A stretch of DNA of 64,000 nt from Williamsia sp. 1135 (GCF_002095395.1 NZ_MJEI01000084.1:18955-82954), one strand, 5' to 3'. Numbered from the stretch's first letter, positions 1-10,678 are shown. Notes: generated from the letters alone by a model not told the origin. Numbers and translations: made by a program.

Positions 1-99
1 GGTGCCGATGGCGGCTCCGCCGAGGAACGCGCGACGTGACGGCTGGGTCCAGGATGGCTGTGGGACCGGCTCAGGGCGGGAGTTTGGATTCGATGTCAT
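1..99 (-). CDS. N-terminus of a Tat-exported protein (partial, runs off window start)
   Basis: Read leftwards from an ATG at 99-97, the frame stays open to the window edge (33 codons). It contains SRRAFLGGAAIG, a textbook twin-arginine signal (S-R-R-x-F-L followed by small hydrophobic residues), preceded by a polar, proline-rich n-region. This is the start of a protein exported folded by the Tat system. The mature part lies outside the window, so its function cannot be named; oxidoreductases and hydrolases often carry this signal. It reads in the same direction as the ddn-like and fadA5 genes, 123 bases downstream of the former. No KstR-like box is visible before it. Confidence 0.6.
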   Translation of the reverse strand, partial: MTSNPNSRPEPVPQPSWTQPSRRAFLGGAAIGT

Positions 100-222
100 T
101 GCGCATCGAATCCTGGCATACCTGGTGGCCTCGGGTGCACCGACCGGTGACCTTTGCGAAGAATTCTTGTCGTCGCTGCGATGAACTCTCCGCTCACCGG
201 CCGGGCCCGTCGAGACCCTCGT

Positions 223-702
223 TCAGCGCGGTTCGCAGATGATCACCGGAATCTTGCGGTCGGTCCATTCCTGGTACTGGTTGAAATCGGCGTAGACATC
301 GACGAGTGCGGGCCACAGTCGTTCCCGCTCGGCGTCGTCGGCTTCGCGGGCCCGCATCACCGATGTCTTCTTGCCCTCCTGGATGCTCACATCGGGATTG
401 GCGGTGATGTTGAGATACCACGCAGGATTGGACGCCATGCCACCCTGCGAGGCCACGACCACCACGTTCGCGCCGTCCCGGAGAAAGATCAGCGGCACGG
501 TGCGCGGCTTGCCGGACTTACGGCCGATGGTGGTCAGGAGGATCACCGGCACCGGATCCTTGAACCCCGCCCCCACGCGCCACTTGGCGCCGACCTTGCC
601 TCCGGTGAGTTTGTAGATCTTGGTGTTCGCCCGTGACGACAGCTTGACGATCGTGCTGACGGCCTTGGAGTTGAGGGCCTTGGGTGGTTCCTGGTTGGGC
701 AC
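223..702 (-). CDS. ddn: F420-dependent nitroreductase-family protein (Ddn-like)
   Basis: A 159-residue protein of the deazaflavin (F420)-dependent nitroreductase/FDOR split-barrel family, the family of M. tuberculosis Ddn. The family signature is visible: ILLTTIGRKSGKPRTVPL (about residues 53-70), followed by the VVASQGGMASNPAWYLNI segment that lines the deazaflavin site. Start is GTG at 702, six bases after the fadA5 stop, so the two are very likely co-transcribed. In M. tuberculosis ddn also lies directly downstream of fadA5, which supports orthology. The physiological substrate is not known from sequence; family members reduce quinones or nitro compounds. Confidence 0.85.
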   Translation of the reverse strand: MPNQEPPKALNSKAVSTIVKLSSRANTKIYKLTGGKVGAKWRVGAGFKDPVPVILLTTIGRKSGKPRTVPLIFLRDGANVVVVASQGGMASNPAWYLNITANPDVSIQEGKKTSVMRAREADDAERERLWPALVDVYADFNQYQEWTDRKIPVIICEPR

Positions 703-708
703 CGGGCC

Positions 709-2008
<1,300 letters not shown>

Positions 2009-2021
2009 GTCTAGCATTTAG

Positions 2022-3299
2022 GTGGTTGCAATGACGCAGGCCGAGAAGGTGTGCCCGTTCGCAGAGGGTTTCGATTTCACCAGCCCTGACCTGTTGGAAC
2101 AAGGGATCCCGGTGACGGAATTCGCAGAGCTGCGGAAGACGTCGCCGGTCTGGTGGAACGCTCAAGCCGAGGGTAAAGGCGGTGGCTTCAACGACGGCGG
2201 TTATTGGGTCGTCAGCAAGCACGAGGATGTGCGTGCGATCTCGAAGAACAACGAGAACTGGTCCACCAACGAAAACGGTGTGATCATGCGGTTCGACGAC
2301 GCGATGACGTCTGAGCAGCTCGACATCACCAAAGCTCTGCTGATCAACCATGACCCGCCCGAGCACACCCGCCTGCGCAAGCTGATCTCGAAGCTGTTCA
2401 CGCCCAAGGCGGTGCATGCGATCGAAGAGAAGCTCGAGGACGCGGCACAGAAGATCGTCAAGGATGCCGCGGCAAAGGGCAACGGCGACTTCGTCGAAGA
2501 CGTCGCGATCAACCTGCCGTTGATGGCGATCGCCGATCTGCTCGGCGTCCCTGAGGACGACCGCGAGAAGCTGTACCACTGGTCGAACAACATGATGAAC
2601 GCGGACGATCCGGAGTTCAACGAGGTCGATGACGAATCCGGGCTGACCCCGGCCCAGCTGTCCTCGGCCGAGATCCTCGGATACGCGTACACGATGGCCG
2701 AGGAACGCAAGAAGTGTCCGGCCGACGACATCGTCACCGCACTCGTCAACGCGGACATCGACGGACAGTCGCTCGACGAGATCGAGTTCGGCTACTTCGT
2801 GATCCTGCTGACCGTCGCCGGCAACGAGACCACCCGTAACGCCATCAGCCACGGCATGAATGCGTTCCTCGACAACCCGGACCAGTGGGAGCTCTTCAAG
2901 CGTGATCGCCCGGCCACCACCGCGGACGAGATCGTCCGGTGGGCCACCCCGGTCAACGCTTTCCAGCGCACTGCCCGTCATGACCTGGTTCTCGGTGGCC
3001 AGGAGATCAAGAAGGGCCAGCGCGTCGGAATGTTCTATGGTTCGGCGAACTTCGACGAGGACGTCTTCGAGAAGCCGTTCGAGTTCAACATCCTGCGTGA
3101 CCCGAACCCGCACGTCGGCTTCGGTGGCCACGGTGCCCACTACTGTGTCGGCGCCAACTTGGCCCGCATGGAGATCAACCTGATCTTCAACGCGATCGCC
3201 GATCACATGCCCGACATCACCAAGCTGGCCGAGCCCCGCCGGCTCCGGCACGGCTGGATCAACGGAGTCAAGGAACTGTCGGTCAACTACGGCAGCTAG
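2022..3299 (+). CDS. cyp125: Cytochrome P450 CYP125, steroid C26/27-monooxygenase
   Basis: 425-residue class I P450 that oxidises the terminal methyl of the cholesterol side chain (C26/27) to the acid, the first side-chain step. Visible landmarks: GKGGGFNDGGYW near the N-terminus, the I-helix AGNETTRN, EIVRWATP with the ExxR-region context, and the haem loop FGGHGAHYCVGANLAR with the cysteine ligand near residue 375. Similarity to M. tuberculosis CYP125A1 is strong along the whole length. Start is GTG at 2022 or ATG at 2031 (MTQAEKVCPF); the sequence does not decide. A KstR-like box precedes it and a strong terminator follows. FdxD (24486) is a plausible electron donor. Confidence 0.95.
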   Translation: MVAMTQAEKVCPFAEGFDFTSPDLLEQGIPVTEFAELRKTSPVWWNAQAEGKGGGFNDGGYWVVSKHEDVRAISKNNENWSTNENGVIMRFDDAMTSEQLDITKALLINHDPPEHTRLRKLISKLFTPKAVHAIEEKLEDAAQKIVKDAAAKGNGDFVEDVAINLPLMAIADLLGVPEDDREKLYHWSNNMMNADDPEFNEVDDESGLTPAQLSSAEILGYAYTMAEERKKCPADDIVTALVNADIDGQSLDEIEFGYFVILLTVAGNETTRNAISHGMNAFLDNPDQWELFKRDRPATTADEIVRWATPVNAFQRTARHDLVLGGQEIKKGQRVGMFYGSANFDEDVFEKPFEFNILRDPNPHVGFGGHGAHYCVGANLARMEINLIFNAIADHMPDITKLAEPRRLRHGWINGVKELSVNYGS

Positions 3300-3301
3300 A
3301 C

Positions 3302-3347
3302 ACACGAGAAAGCCCCCCGTCCGAAAGGATGGGGGGCTTCTTCGTGT
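3302..3347 (+). terminator. Rho-independent terminator of cyp125
   Basis: A long inverted repeat directly after the cyp125 stop. The core is AGCCCCCCGTCC-GAAA-GGATGGGGGGCT with outer arms ACACGA and TTCGTGT, and there are T residues on the 3' side. It is a GNRA-type tetraloop hairpin with a very GC-rich core. Confidence 0.85.
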
Positions 3348-3356
3348 CTCGAAAAT

Positions 3357-3405
3357 GGTGGGTTTTGGTGAGCATCACCTGGGGAAATGCTCGCCAAAAC
3401 CCACC
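3357..3405. repeat. Intergenic palindrome, family copy 1
   Basis: Two 19-base arms (3357-3375 and 3387-3405; one G/T wobble) around the loop CACCTGGGGAA. The right arm TCGCCAAAACCCACC and the loop recur at 49407-49455. On the opposite strand the pattern resembles the palindromes at 20356 and 55549. It sits between the convergent 3' ends of cyp125 and the SnoaL-like gene. Confidence 0.7.
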
Positions 3406-3421
3406 AAGATCGGGGCTTGGG

Positions 3422-3865
3422 CTAGGCCTTGCGGACGGAGTTGATCGTCTTCTCGACTTCCCAGAACGCACGCAGCGCAGCGAGTTTGCCGTCGTCGTTC
3501 GCGCGGTAGGTGAACACCCCGCGGGCTTCGGAGATGTGGCCGTGGATATGGGTGATGATCTTGCCGATGTAGGCGACCTCGTTGCCGCAGATGATCTCTT
3601 CATCGAAGGCGAATTCGATCTGCTCGGTGGTCCCGATCGACAGGTCCCAGAAATCGCTGATGCGATCGTGCCCGGTGAACCCGATGCCTTCTTCGTCGAA
3701 CATCGACGGGCCTACCGGGTCCTGGACGATGCCATCCTCGGCGAAGAGATTGACCCAGGCCGCCTTGTTCCGCGACCCGACGTATTCGCGGGACAGTCGT
3801 CCGGCGACGACCGCCGGGTTGTTTGCCCGGTCGATGTTCATGTAGGCGGGTTCTGCTTTGGTCAT
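3422..3865 (-). CDS. SnoaL/NTF2-like protein (steroid isomerase-like fold)
   Basis: 147-residue protein of the SnoaL-like/NTF2-like superfamily, the cone-shaped fold shared with ketosteroid isomerase. It shows the typical pattern of an N-terminal helix ending in WVNLFAEDGIVQDPVG, then GHDRISDFWD, and a beta-rich C-terminal half. ATG at 3865 (MTKAEPAYM) is preferred; the longer frame upstream consists of a duplicated stretch copied from the end of ltp3. It follows ltp3 on the same strand and is the last gene of the probable operon DUF35-ltp4-ltp3-SnoaL. An isomerase or hydratase role on a sterol intermediate is plausible, but no catalytic residues could be assigned. Confidence 0.75.
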   Translation of the reverse strand: MTKAEPAYMNIDRANNPAVVAGRLSREYVGSRNKAAWVNLFAEDGIVQDPVGPSMFDEEGIGFTGHDRISDFWDLSIGTTEQIEFAFDEEIICGNEVAYIGKIITHIHGHISEARGVFTYRANDDGKLAALRAFWEVEKTINSVRKA

Positions 3866-3875
3866 GTCAGTCCGA

Positions 3876-3899
3876 TCAGTGGGTGGGTTTGTCGCCGGG

Positions 3900-3917
<18 letters not shown>
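3876..3917. repeat. Two 18-bp direct repeats at the 3' end of ltp3
   Basis: TCAGTGGGTGGGTTTGTC occurs at 3876-3893 and again at 3900-3917, a 24-base period. The second copy encodes the last five residues and stop of Ltp3 (DKPTH). The first copy lies in the gap before the SnoaL-like gene, so it looks like a local slippage duplication that lengthened this spacer. Confidence 0.8.
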
Positions 3918-5074
<1,157 letters not shown>

Positions 5075-5075
<1 letters not shown>

Positions 5076-6142
5076 CAGTTCTTTCCTTCGCGTGATTCGG
5101 GCTTGCTTCCGGCAAGGGCGACAACCATGTTCTGCTGCAGGAGCGGACCGCTCGTGGCGTGGGCCAGCGCGGTGCCGGCATCGCCGTTCAGGATCGCGGT
5201 GGCGGCGAAGCCGATGCGCTCGAGTCCGGCGGAGAACAGTGGGTTGGCGGCCAGTGCGCCGCCCGACGGGTTGATGTTCACGGAATCATCCAGACCGAGT
5301 TCGGCTTTGAGGATCAGTTCCTGGTGCGTGTACGGCGCGTGCAACTCGGCGACGTCGAACTTGCGGTTGCTCCCGAGTGCGGTGTCGCCTGCGAGTTTCG
5401 TCGACGGGGACTTCGTCAGATCGCGGGCCCCGAAGTTGGGGGTGTCGATCCGATGGTCCCAGCCGGTGATCCACGCCGGGTTGGCGACGAGCTCGCGGGC
5501 CTTGTGCTCGCTGGCCAGGATGATCGCCGCTGCACCGTCGGTGTAGCGGCAGGTGTCATGGGCGCGAAGAGGATTGGCGACGTAGTCGTTCTTCAGCAGA
5601 TCCTCTGCGGAGGAACCGGAGCCGCGCGCTGCCACCGCGGCCATGTCGGCCTCGGTCCAGGCGCCGGAGTCGATACCGGCGCGGGCCTGCAGCGCTGCCA
5701 GCGACCGGGCGTCCGGCCACAGCGGAGCGACGGTGATCGGATCGGTCTGCAGGGTGAGGACCTGATCGGTGTTCGACGCCGACGGCTTGCCGAACCCGTA
5801 CGCGAGCGCGAGGTCGACCTCGCCGGTGGCGATCTTCACCCAGGCCTCGTAGAGCGCCCAGGCGGCGTCCATCTCGACGTGCGACTCGTTGATCGGCGGC
5901 ACGGCGCCGATCGAGTCGATCGCCGAGATGAACGAGAAGGCGCGGCCGGCAAGGTAATCGGACGATCCGGAGCACCAGAAGTCGATGTCGGTGCGGACGA
6001 TGCCGAGGTCGGCGTAGAGCTTCTGGAAGCAGGGGACCAGCATCTCGACACCGTTGGTGGTGCCCCAGGTCTGATCGACGTGCGGACTGTGTGCGAAGCC
6101 GATGACTGCGATCGGCGGTATCTCGCGATGGGTGCTGGTCAC
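5075..6142 (-). CDS. ltp4: SCP2-thiolase-like aldolase Ltp4
   Basis: 355-residue thiolase-fold protein corresponding to M. tuberculosis Rv3522 (Ltp4, 354). Landmarks are IAVIGFAHSPHVDQ, DFWCSGSSDYLAGRAFSF, CRYTDGAAA and the C-terminal NPSGGALAANPLFSAG. The standard thiolase Cys and His motifs are absent: INESHVEMDAAWAL stands at the nucleophile loop and AANPLF in place of GHP. Start is GTG at 6142, which overlaps the stop of the upstream DUF35 gene as GTGA. The partnership with Ltp3 and a DUF35 protein resembles the Ltp2-ChsH2 aldolase complex. Likely role: retro-aldol cleavage of branched sterol side chains. Confidence 0.88.
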
Positions 6143-7158
6143 AGGTGATCCTTGTACGAGTCGTAGTCGGCGTCGGGTTCGCCCGACGGACGGAAGTGGC
6201 TGATGTTGCGCAGCGTGTGGTCCCACTCCTCGCGGGGCCGCCAGACCGCCTCGACCCGCATCCCCATGTTCACGTCTGCGGCCTCGACATCGAGGATCAG
6301 GTGCAGGAACGGGATATCGGAACCATCGAGCAGAACGTAGGCCGCGACGTACGGCGGCTTGATCTGCTGACCGAGGAAGGGCACGTTGACGATGCAGAAC
6401 GTGGTGATGACGCCTTTGTCGGAGATCTCCACACGTTCCGCGGTCGGATGGCCGTCCGTGGGGTCGGCGCCGCGCGGCGGGAAGTAGACGGGGGCGTCGG
6501 GACCGGTGCGGCCGCCGTAGAGCCTGCCTTCTTTGAGACCCTGCAGGTACCAGGTCTCCTCGACCGAGGCGGTGTGGTCGATCGTCAGGCCCAGGGGAGT
6601 GGTGATCATGATGCCGTCGGTATCGGACGGCTCACCCGTCCTCGGTGCTGCGGGTTCGGGATCGTCGCCGAGGGCGAAGTGCGCGATGTCGTCGATGCGG
6701 CCGGTGCGTTCGGTCTTCCAGACCGCGTGGACGCGGGCTCCGGTGCTCAGGTCATCCGGACCATCGGCCGCAACCGCGTGCAGCAGGCTGGTGCCCGCGC
6801 CATCGAGCTCGATCAGGGCCCATCCGAACGGCTTTGAGAAGGGCTGACCCTCGATCGGCTCTGCCATCCAGCTCCACGACTTGACGGTGCCCACCTCGGA
6901 CACCTCGACGAAGTCGTCGATCTGGGCGCGGGTGACGGGATCGAACTCGTCGGGAGGGACGTAGACGGTGCCGTCCGCGCTGCGTCCACCGATGATCTTG
7001 CCGTCGATCAGACCCTGGGCGAAGCGCCCTAGTACTGGTCCGAGCGACCGTGTGTAATCAAAGGCGTTGTGCAGTGGCGCGGACAGGACTGGATCGTCCG
7101 GGTCCTCGATCGGTGCGACTACGGCTGCGAATCCTGCGGATATCTGGCTGACGCTCAC
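6139..7158 (-). CDS. Tandem DUF35 (OB-fold) acyl-CoA-associated protein
   Basis: 339-residue protein, counterpart of M. tuberculosis Rv3521. It consists of two DUF35-type halves: GLIDGKIIGGR...VYVPP, then an OB-fold ending VHAVWKTERT (about residues 25-165), and GLKEGRLYGGR...VYFPPRG, then an OB-fold ending RVEAVWRP (about 190-320). DUF35 proteins partner thiolase-like aldolases (ChsH2 with Ltp2). Neither half keeps the CxxC zinc-ribbon cysteines common in DUF35. Start GTG at 7158 is chosen because the KstR box lies just upstream (7168-7181); a frame starting at 7194 would include the operator. First gene of the operon with ltp4 and ltp3. Confidence 0.82.
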   Translation of the reverse strand: MSVSQISAGFAAVVAPIEDPDDPVLSAPLHNAFDYTRSLGPVLGRFAQGLIDGKIIGGRSADGTVYVPPDEFDPVTRAQIDDFVEVSEVGTVKSWSWMAEPIEGQPFSKPFGWALIELDGAGTSLLHAVAADGPDDLSTGARVHAVWKTERTGRIDDIAHFALGDDPEPAAPRTGEPSDTDGIMITTPLGLTIDHTASVEETWYLQGLKEGRLYGGRTGPDAPVYFPPRGADPTDGHPTAERVEISDKGVITTFCIVNVPFLGQQIKPPYVAAYVLLDGSDIPFLHLILDVEAADVNMGMRVEAVWRPREEWDHTLRNISHFRPSGEPDADYDSYKDHL

Positions 7159-7167
7159 AGAATCGAG

Positions 7168-7181
7168 TAGAACAGGTTCTA
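7168..7181. promoter_or_regulatory. KstR operator between the DUF35 and LLM genes
   Basis: TAGAACAGGTTCTA is a full match to TNNAACNNGTTNNA and an almost perfect palindrome. It lies between the divergent starts at 7158 and 7225 and can repress both directions. Confidence 0.85.
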
Positions 7182-7224
7182 GATTTGTTCGCAAGGACTT
7201 GATCGATCAGGAGGTCACGGGCGC

Positions 7225-8262
7225 ATGAAGCTGGGTTTGCAATTGGGGTATTGGGGTGCCGCGCCGATACCTGACGCACCGGCGCTCATCGCGGCCGCAG
7301 AGGCCGCCGGCTACGACGCGGTGTTCACCGCTGAGTCGTGGGGATCGGATGCCTACACCCCGCTCGCCTGGTGGGGTTCGCAGACGTCCACGATCAAACT
7401 GGGGACCGGCATCGCCCAACTGTCGGCGCGGCCCCCGACGTCGGCGGCGATGCACGCATTGACACTCGACCATCTGTCCGGCGGACGGCACATCCTCGGA
7501 TTGGGGGTCTCGGGCCCGCAGGTGGTCGAAGGTTGGTATGGCGAACCCTTCGCCAAGCCGCTTGCCCGTACCCGTGAATACGTTCAGGTGATCCGCGACG
7601 TGCTCGCCCGGGAAGGGCGCGTCACCAACGCCGGGCCGCACTATCCGTTGCCCTATCCCGCCGATGCCCCTGGGTCGACCGGCTTGGGCAAGTCGCTGAA
7701 GCCGATCACGCATCCGTTGCGGGCTGACCTGCCCATCTGGCTCGGTGCCGAGGGGCCCAAGAACGTTGCGCTCAGCGCCGAGATCGCCGACGGGTGGCTC
7801 GCGATCTACTACACCCCGAGGCTGTCGGACATGTACGAGGAATGGCTCGCCGAAGGCTTCGCCCGTGCCGGTGCGCGGCGTACCCGGGACACCTTCGAAG
7901 TCGCCGCCACGGTCCAGGTGGAGATCACCGACAACGTCGCCGCCGTCATCGACGCCTACCGTCCGTCGACCGCGCTATACGTCGGCGGGATGGGCGCCAA
8001 GGAACAGAACTTCCACGCCGAGGTCTACCGCCGGATGGGCTACGCCGACGTGGTCCAGGAGATCGGCGAGAAGTTCTTGTCGGGCCGCAAGGAAGAAGCC
8101 ATCGCCGCGGTGCCCGACGAGATGGTTCTCGAGACCCTCATCGTCGGCGACGAGGAGTCGGTCCGCGGTCAGATCAAACGTTGGGAACAAGCGGGCGTCA
8201 GCATGCTGATGGTCACCACCCGAGACGTCGAGCAGATCACCCGTCTGGGCGCCCTCGTCTGA
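7225..8262 (+). CDS. LLM-class F420-dependent oxidoreductase
   Basis: 345-residue luciferase-like (LLM) TIM-barrel protein, counterpart of M. tuberculosis Rv3520c. It has the typical N-terminus MKLGLQLGYWG, then TAESWGSDAYTPLAWWG, LGTGIAQLSARPPTSAAM, LGLGVSGPQVVEGWYG and the C-terminal LPIWLGAEGPKNVALSAE segment. F420 rather than FMN is inferred from subfamily resemblance. An AGGAGG-like Shine-Dalgarno stands 10 bases before the ATG. It is divergent from the DUF35/ltp4/ltp3 operon under a shared KstR box, so it is probably induced by sterols. Its reaction in sterol breakdown is not known to me. Confidence 0.85.
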   Translation: MKLGLQLGYWGAAPIPDAPALIAAAEAAGYDAVFTAESWGSDAYTPLAWWGSQTSTIKLGTGIAQLSARPPTSAAMHALTLDHLSGGRHILGLGVSGPQVVEGWYGEPFAKPLARTREYVQVIRDVLAREGRVTNAGPHYPLPYPADAPGSTGLGKSLKPITHPLRADLPIWLGAEGPKNVALSAEIADGWLAIYYTPRLSDMYEEWLAEGFARAGARRTRDTFEVAATVQVEITDNVAAVIDAYRPSTALYVGGMGAKEQNFHAEVYRRMGYADVVQEIGEKFLSGRKEEAIAAVPDEMVLETLIVGDEESVRGQIKRWEQAGVSMLMVTTRDVEQITRLGALV

Positions 8263-8276
8263 GTGAACATGTTCTA
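8263..8276. promoter_or_regulatory. KstR-like box without a downstream steroid gene
   Basis: GTGAACATGTTCTA differs from TNNAACNNGTTNNA only at the first base. It starts immediately after the stop of the LLM gene and is followed by a terminator and a convergent broken gene, so no obvious target reads away from it. Confidence 0.4.
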
Positions 8277-8303
8277 AATTGGCTCGCGCCCGCCTCGGTG
8301 CCC

Positions 8304-8338
8304 GACGCCCGTGTTCAAACATGGGCGTCGCGCTTTTT
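8304..8338 (+). terminator. Terminator after the LLM oxidoreductase gene
   Basis: GACGCCCGTG-TTCAAA-CATGGGCGTC (one G/T wobble) followed by CGCTTTTT. A canonical intrinsic terminator for the rightward LLM transcript. Confidence 0.8.
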
Positions 8339-8351
8339 GGTGGGCGCGCGG

Positions 8352-9171
8352 TCACGCAACCCGTGAGTGCGAGAGCGCATGGCGGATACGGTTCGCGACC
8401 AGAAGCGGTGTGTCGAGATCCGTGGACGACCACCGAACGATCCGCCAGCCCTGCTCGACGATTCGGTCGGCGCGATACTTTTCTCGGAGCACCGATCGGA
8501 CGTCATCGTTTTTGTACTTGACCACTCCGTCGGCCTCTCCGATCACCCGGTGCTCGACCCAGGCGAAATCGACGCGGGCGAGAAATCGTCCGTGATTGTC
8601 GAGGACCTCGTATTGGAGTGTGGGCATCGGAAGTCGGGCATCGTGCATCGACACTCGGCTTCGACTCTCCAGCGCTGATTCGCTCCGCGCGTCCATCATC
8701 TCGACGGCCCGCCGTGCTTTCGGATGGCCGGGGAAGCCGGCGATCACGTCGAGTTCGGCGAGCAACTCCGCGGGCGGTGCACAGTCCGCGGTGAAGTGCC
8801 GCGTCACCCGTCACAACTGCGGATGCGGTCGACGACAGACGCGCCAGGTCGACGATCGCGCGTGCTGGGCTGCTGACCAGGACACCGTTGATCCGCATCG
8901 AGGCGGTCCGGCGTGCGTCGCGGTGAATCCGGATGCGCTTGGAGTTCCGGGACCCGGTCCCGGAGTTGGTGGTCGGTTGAACGAGGTGAACGACCCGCGG
9001 ATCCACGCCCCAGAGCGGTAATCCGTAGACCGCCGCCGCGGATTGCGCGCCGAGAACATAGTTGCCACCGAGTTTGCGCAACGTTGCCTTGCTGAGTTCG
9101 CCGTGGCGCGTCTCCATCGGCTCGTTCCACAACGCCGGACTCGCGTAGATGCCAGGCGCGAGGGACCTCAT
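8352..9171 (-). pseudogene. AbiEi-like / DUF559-type protein, frameshifted
   Basis: Two adjacent minus-strand frames give one protein. Residues decoded from 9171 to about 8810 resemble the abortive-infection AbiEi-type region common in actinobacteria (LAPGIYASPALW, AAAVYGLPLWG, SPARAIVDLARLSS, VVTGDAALH). A shifted frame from about 8807 continues with LLAELDVIAGFPG, ARRAVEMMDARSESALESRSR, a DUF559/VSR-like nuclease-fold core (VDFAWVEHRVIGEADG) and WRIVRWSSTDL. The join near 8800-8815 needs a one-base shift, so this is either a true frameshift or a sequencing error. The usual N-terminal HTH part also seems missing, because the frame opens only 17 bases after the preceding P450 stop. Confidence 0.65.
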
Positions 9172-9187
9172 CGTGGCGAGAGTGAGG

Positions 9188-10612
9188 TCAACGCCGCCGA
9201 ATACGCAGTCGCAGTCCTGATGGCATCAGGGTGAGGCGTTCGGTGATGGCCAATTCGTAGCCGGGATCGGCGGGTTCGAAGTCGTATCGCTGGAGCAGGC
9301 GAGCAAGGAGCAAGACGGATTCGTGGAGTGCGAATTGCCTGCCGATGCAGGCCCGTTCGCCGGTGCCGAAGGGTTTGTACGAATGGGCGGGTCGCTTCTT
9401 GACTTCGGCGGCAAGGAAGCGGTCGGGGTCGAAACGTGCGGGTTCGGTCCAGACAGCGGGGTCGCGATGCAACTTCGGCAAGTGCACGATGGCCCAATCG
9501 CCCGGCGCCATCTCGTATCTCCCGGCGACTGTGGTGGGCTCGATCGGTCCGCGGGAGAAACCCGGAGCGGTGGGCCACAGGCGTAATGATTCGTCGACGA
9601 TGCGTCGGAGCAGGCGGAACTTGGCCACCTGCTCGAACGCCGGTTCCGCGTCTGCATCGAGGATCGAGTCGACCTCCGCATGGGCGCGAGCAAGTAGTTC
9701 TCTGTCCTGCGCCAGATGGTGTAGGGCGAATGACAGTGCACCAGAGGTCGTCTCATGTCCGGCAACGAGAAAGGTGAGGATCTGGTAGCCGATGTTGCCG
9801 TCATCGAGCACGTCGTGCTCCCGTGCGGCGTTCTGGGTGAGCATGATCGCCAAGAGGTCGGTCTCACCGCCATCCCCACGTCGGCGACGACCGGCGACCA
9901 GCTCTTCGAGCATCGTGTCGATGTAACGCTGGTGGCGGGCGTTCGCCCGGATCATCAACGCGGACAGTGCTCTCGCACCGGGAAGTCCCGAGAGACCTCC
10001 TGTGCGCTGGCCCGTCTTGAGTGCGGCGATCATCGCAGATACGAAAGCGTGTGGGGTGTCGCGTTCGAATGACCCGAGATCCTCACCGAACGCGGCCCGG
10101 CTGATGGTCTCCAGCGTCAGCCGCGTCATATCGGGTGCGACATCGATGACATCGCCGCGCCGTTCCCAGAAGGTGAAGAGTTCGGAGATCGCGTCGAGCA
10201 TCAGCGGGTGGTAGTTCTGCATCGCCGACTTGGTGAAGGCAGGCATCAGGAGATCGTGCGCCAGTCGCCAATTGGGCTCGTCGGTCGCGGCGGTGAACAG
10301 CCCGTCGCCGGCGAAGGAACGCAGCGCCGCGACCCCCGGCGTCAGCACCTTCTCGAACCGGGACTCGTCGCAGAGCTCCGCCGCGATCTCGGCGCTGCCC
10401 GCGAACACGAATCGCTGCCGGAACGCCTGGAACTGCACAATCGGCCAGACCTCTTCGGGCCAGTCGAGCATGCTCAGGACCGGGCCGCCGATCTTGATCG
10501 AGCGGACGTCGCCGAGTAGGCGGAGCCGGCCGGGTGGGTGGGGGAACTGCTGTCCCCAGTTGTTCGGGCCGACGAGGTCACGCGGCGTGGGCAGCTCGGT
10601 GGTTGCGGCCAT
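9188..10612 (-). CDS. Cytochrome P450, CYP102 (BM3)-like haem domain without a reductase
   Basis: 474-residue P450. The haem loop FGTGERACIGRQFALHE, the I-helix AGHETTSGALSFALHHL and AGDGLFTAATDEPNWRLAH closely echo the haem domain of Bacillus CYP102A1 (BM3), including the Phe of GLF, which in BM3 (Phe87) gates the substrate. The protein stops after the haem domain with no fused diflavin reductase, and no reductase gene is seen nearby. Fatty acids or other long-chain substrates are plausible but inferred. ATG at 10612 (MAATTELPTP) is chosen because the alternative at 10639 lies inside the palindromic operator. Divergent from a TetR gene. Confidence 0.88.
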   Translation of the reverse strand: MAATTELPTPRDLVGPNNWGQQFPHPPGRLRLLGDVRSIKIGGPVLSMLDWPEEVWPIVQFQAFRQRFVFAGSAEIAAELCDESRFEKVLTPGVAALRSFAGDGLFTAATDEPNWRLAHDLLMPAFTKSAMQNYHPLMLDAISELFTFWERRGDVIDVAPDMTRLTLETISRAAFGEDLGSFERDTPHAFVSAMIAALKTGQRTGGLSGLPGARALSALMIRANARHQRYIDTMLEELVAGRRRRGDGGETDLLAIMLTQNAAREHDVLDDGNIGYQILTFLVAGHETTSGALSFALHHLAQDRELLARAHAEVDSILDADAEPAFEQVAKFRLLRRIVDESLRLWPTAPGFSRGPIEPTTVAGRYEMAPGDWAIVHLPKLHRDPAVWTEPARFDPDRFLAAEVKKRPAHSYKPFGTGERACIGRQFALHESVLLLARLLQRYDFEPADPGYELAITERLTLMPSGLRLRIRRR

Positions 10613-10632
10613 GACGCTCCTTATTGGAGTTG

Positions 10633-10665
10633 GGTTCAATAGCGATTGTGTGCCGCTATTGAACC
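10633..10665. promoter_or_regulatory. Perfect palindromic operator between P450 and TetR genes
   Basis: GGTTCAATAGCG (10633-10644) and CGCTATTGAACC (10654-10665) are exact reverse complements separated by 9 bases. The site lies between the divergent starts at 10612 and 10679 and is the expected binding site of the adjacent TetR regulator, which would control both directions. Confidence 0.85.
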
Positions 10666-10678
10666 TGTGTCAAGTAAT

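Noticed and set aside
8352..9171. Two separate overlapping genes
   Set aside because: The two frames carry consecutive parts of one protein family, so a single frameshifted gene explains them better.
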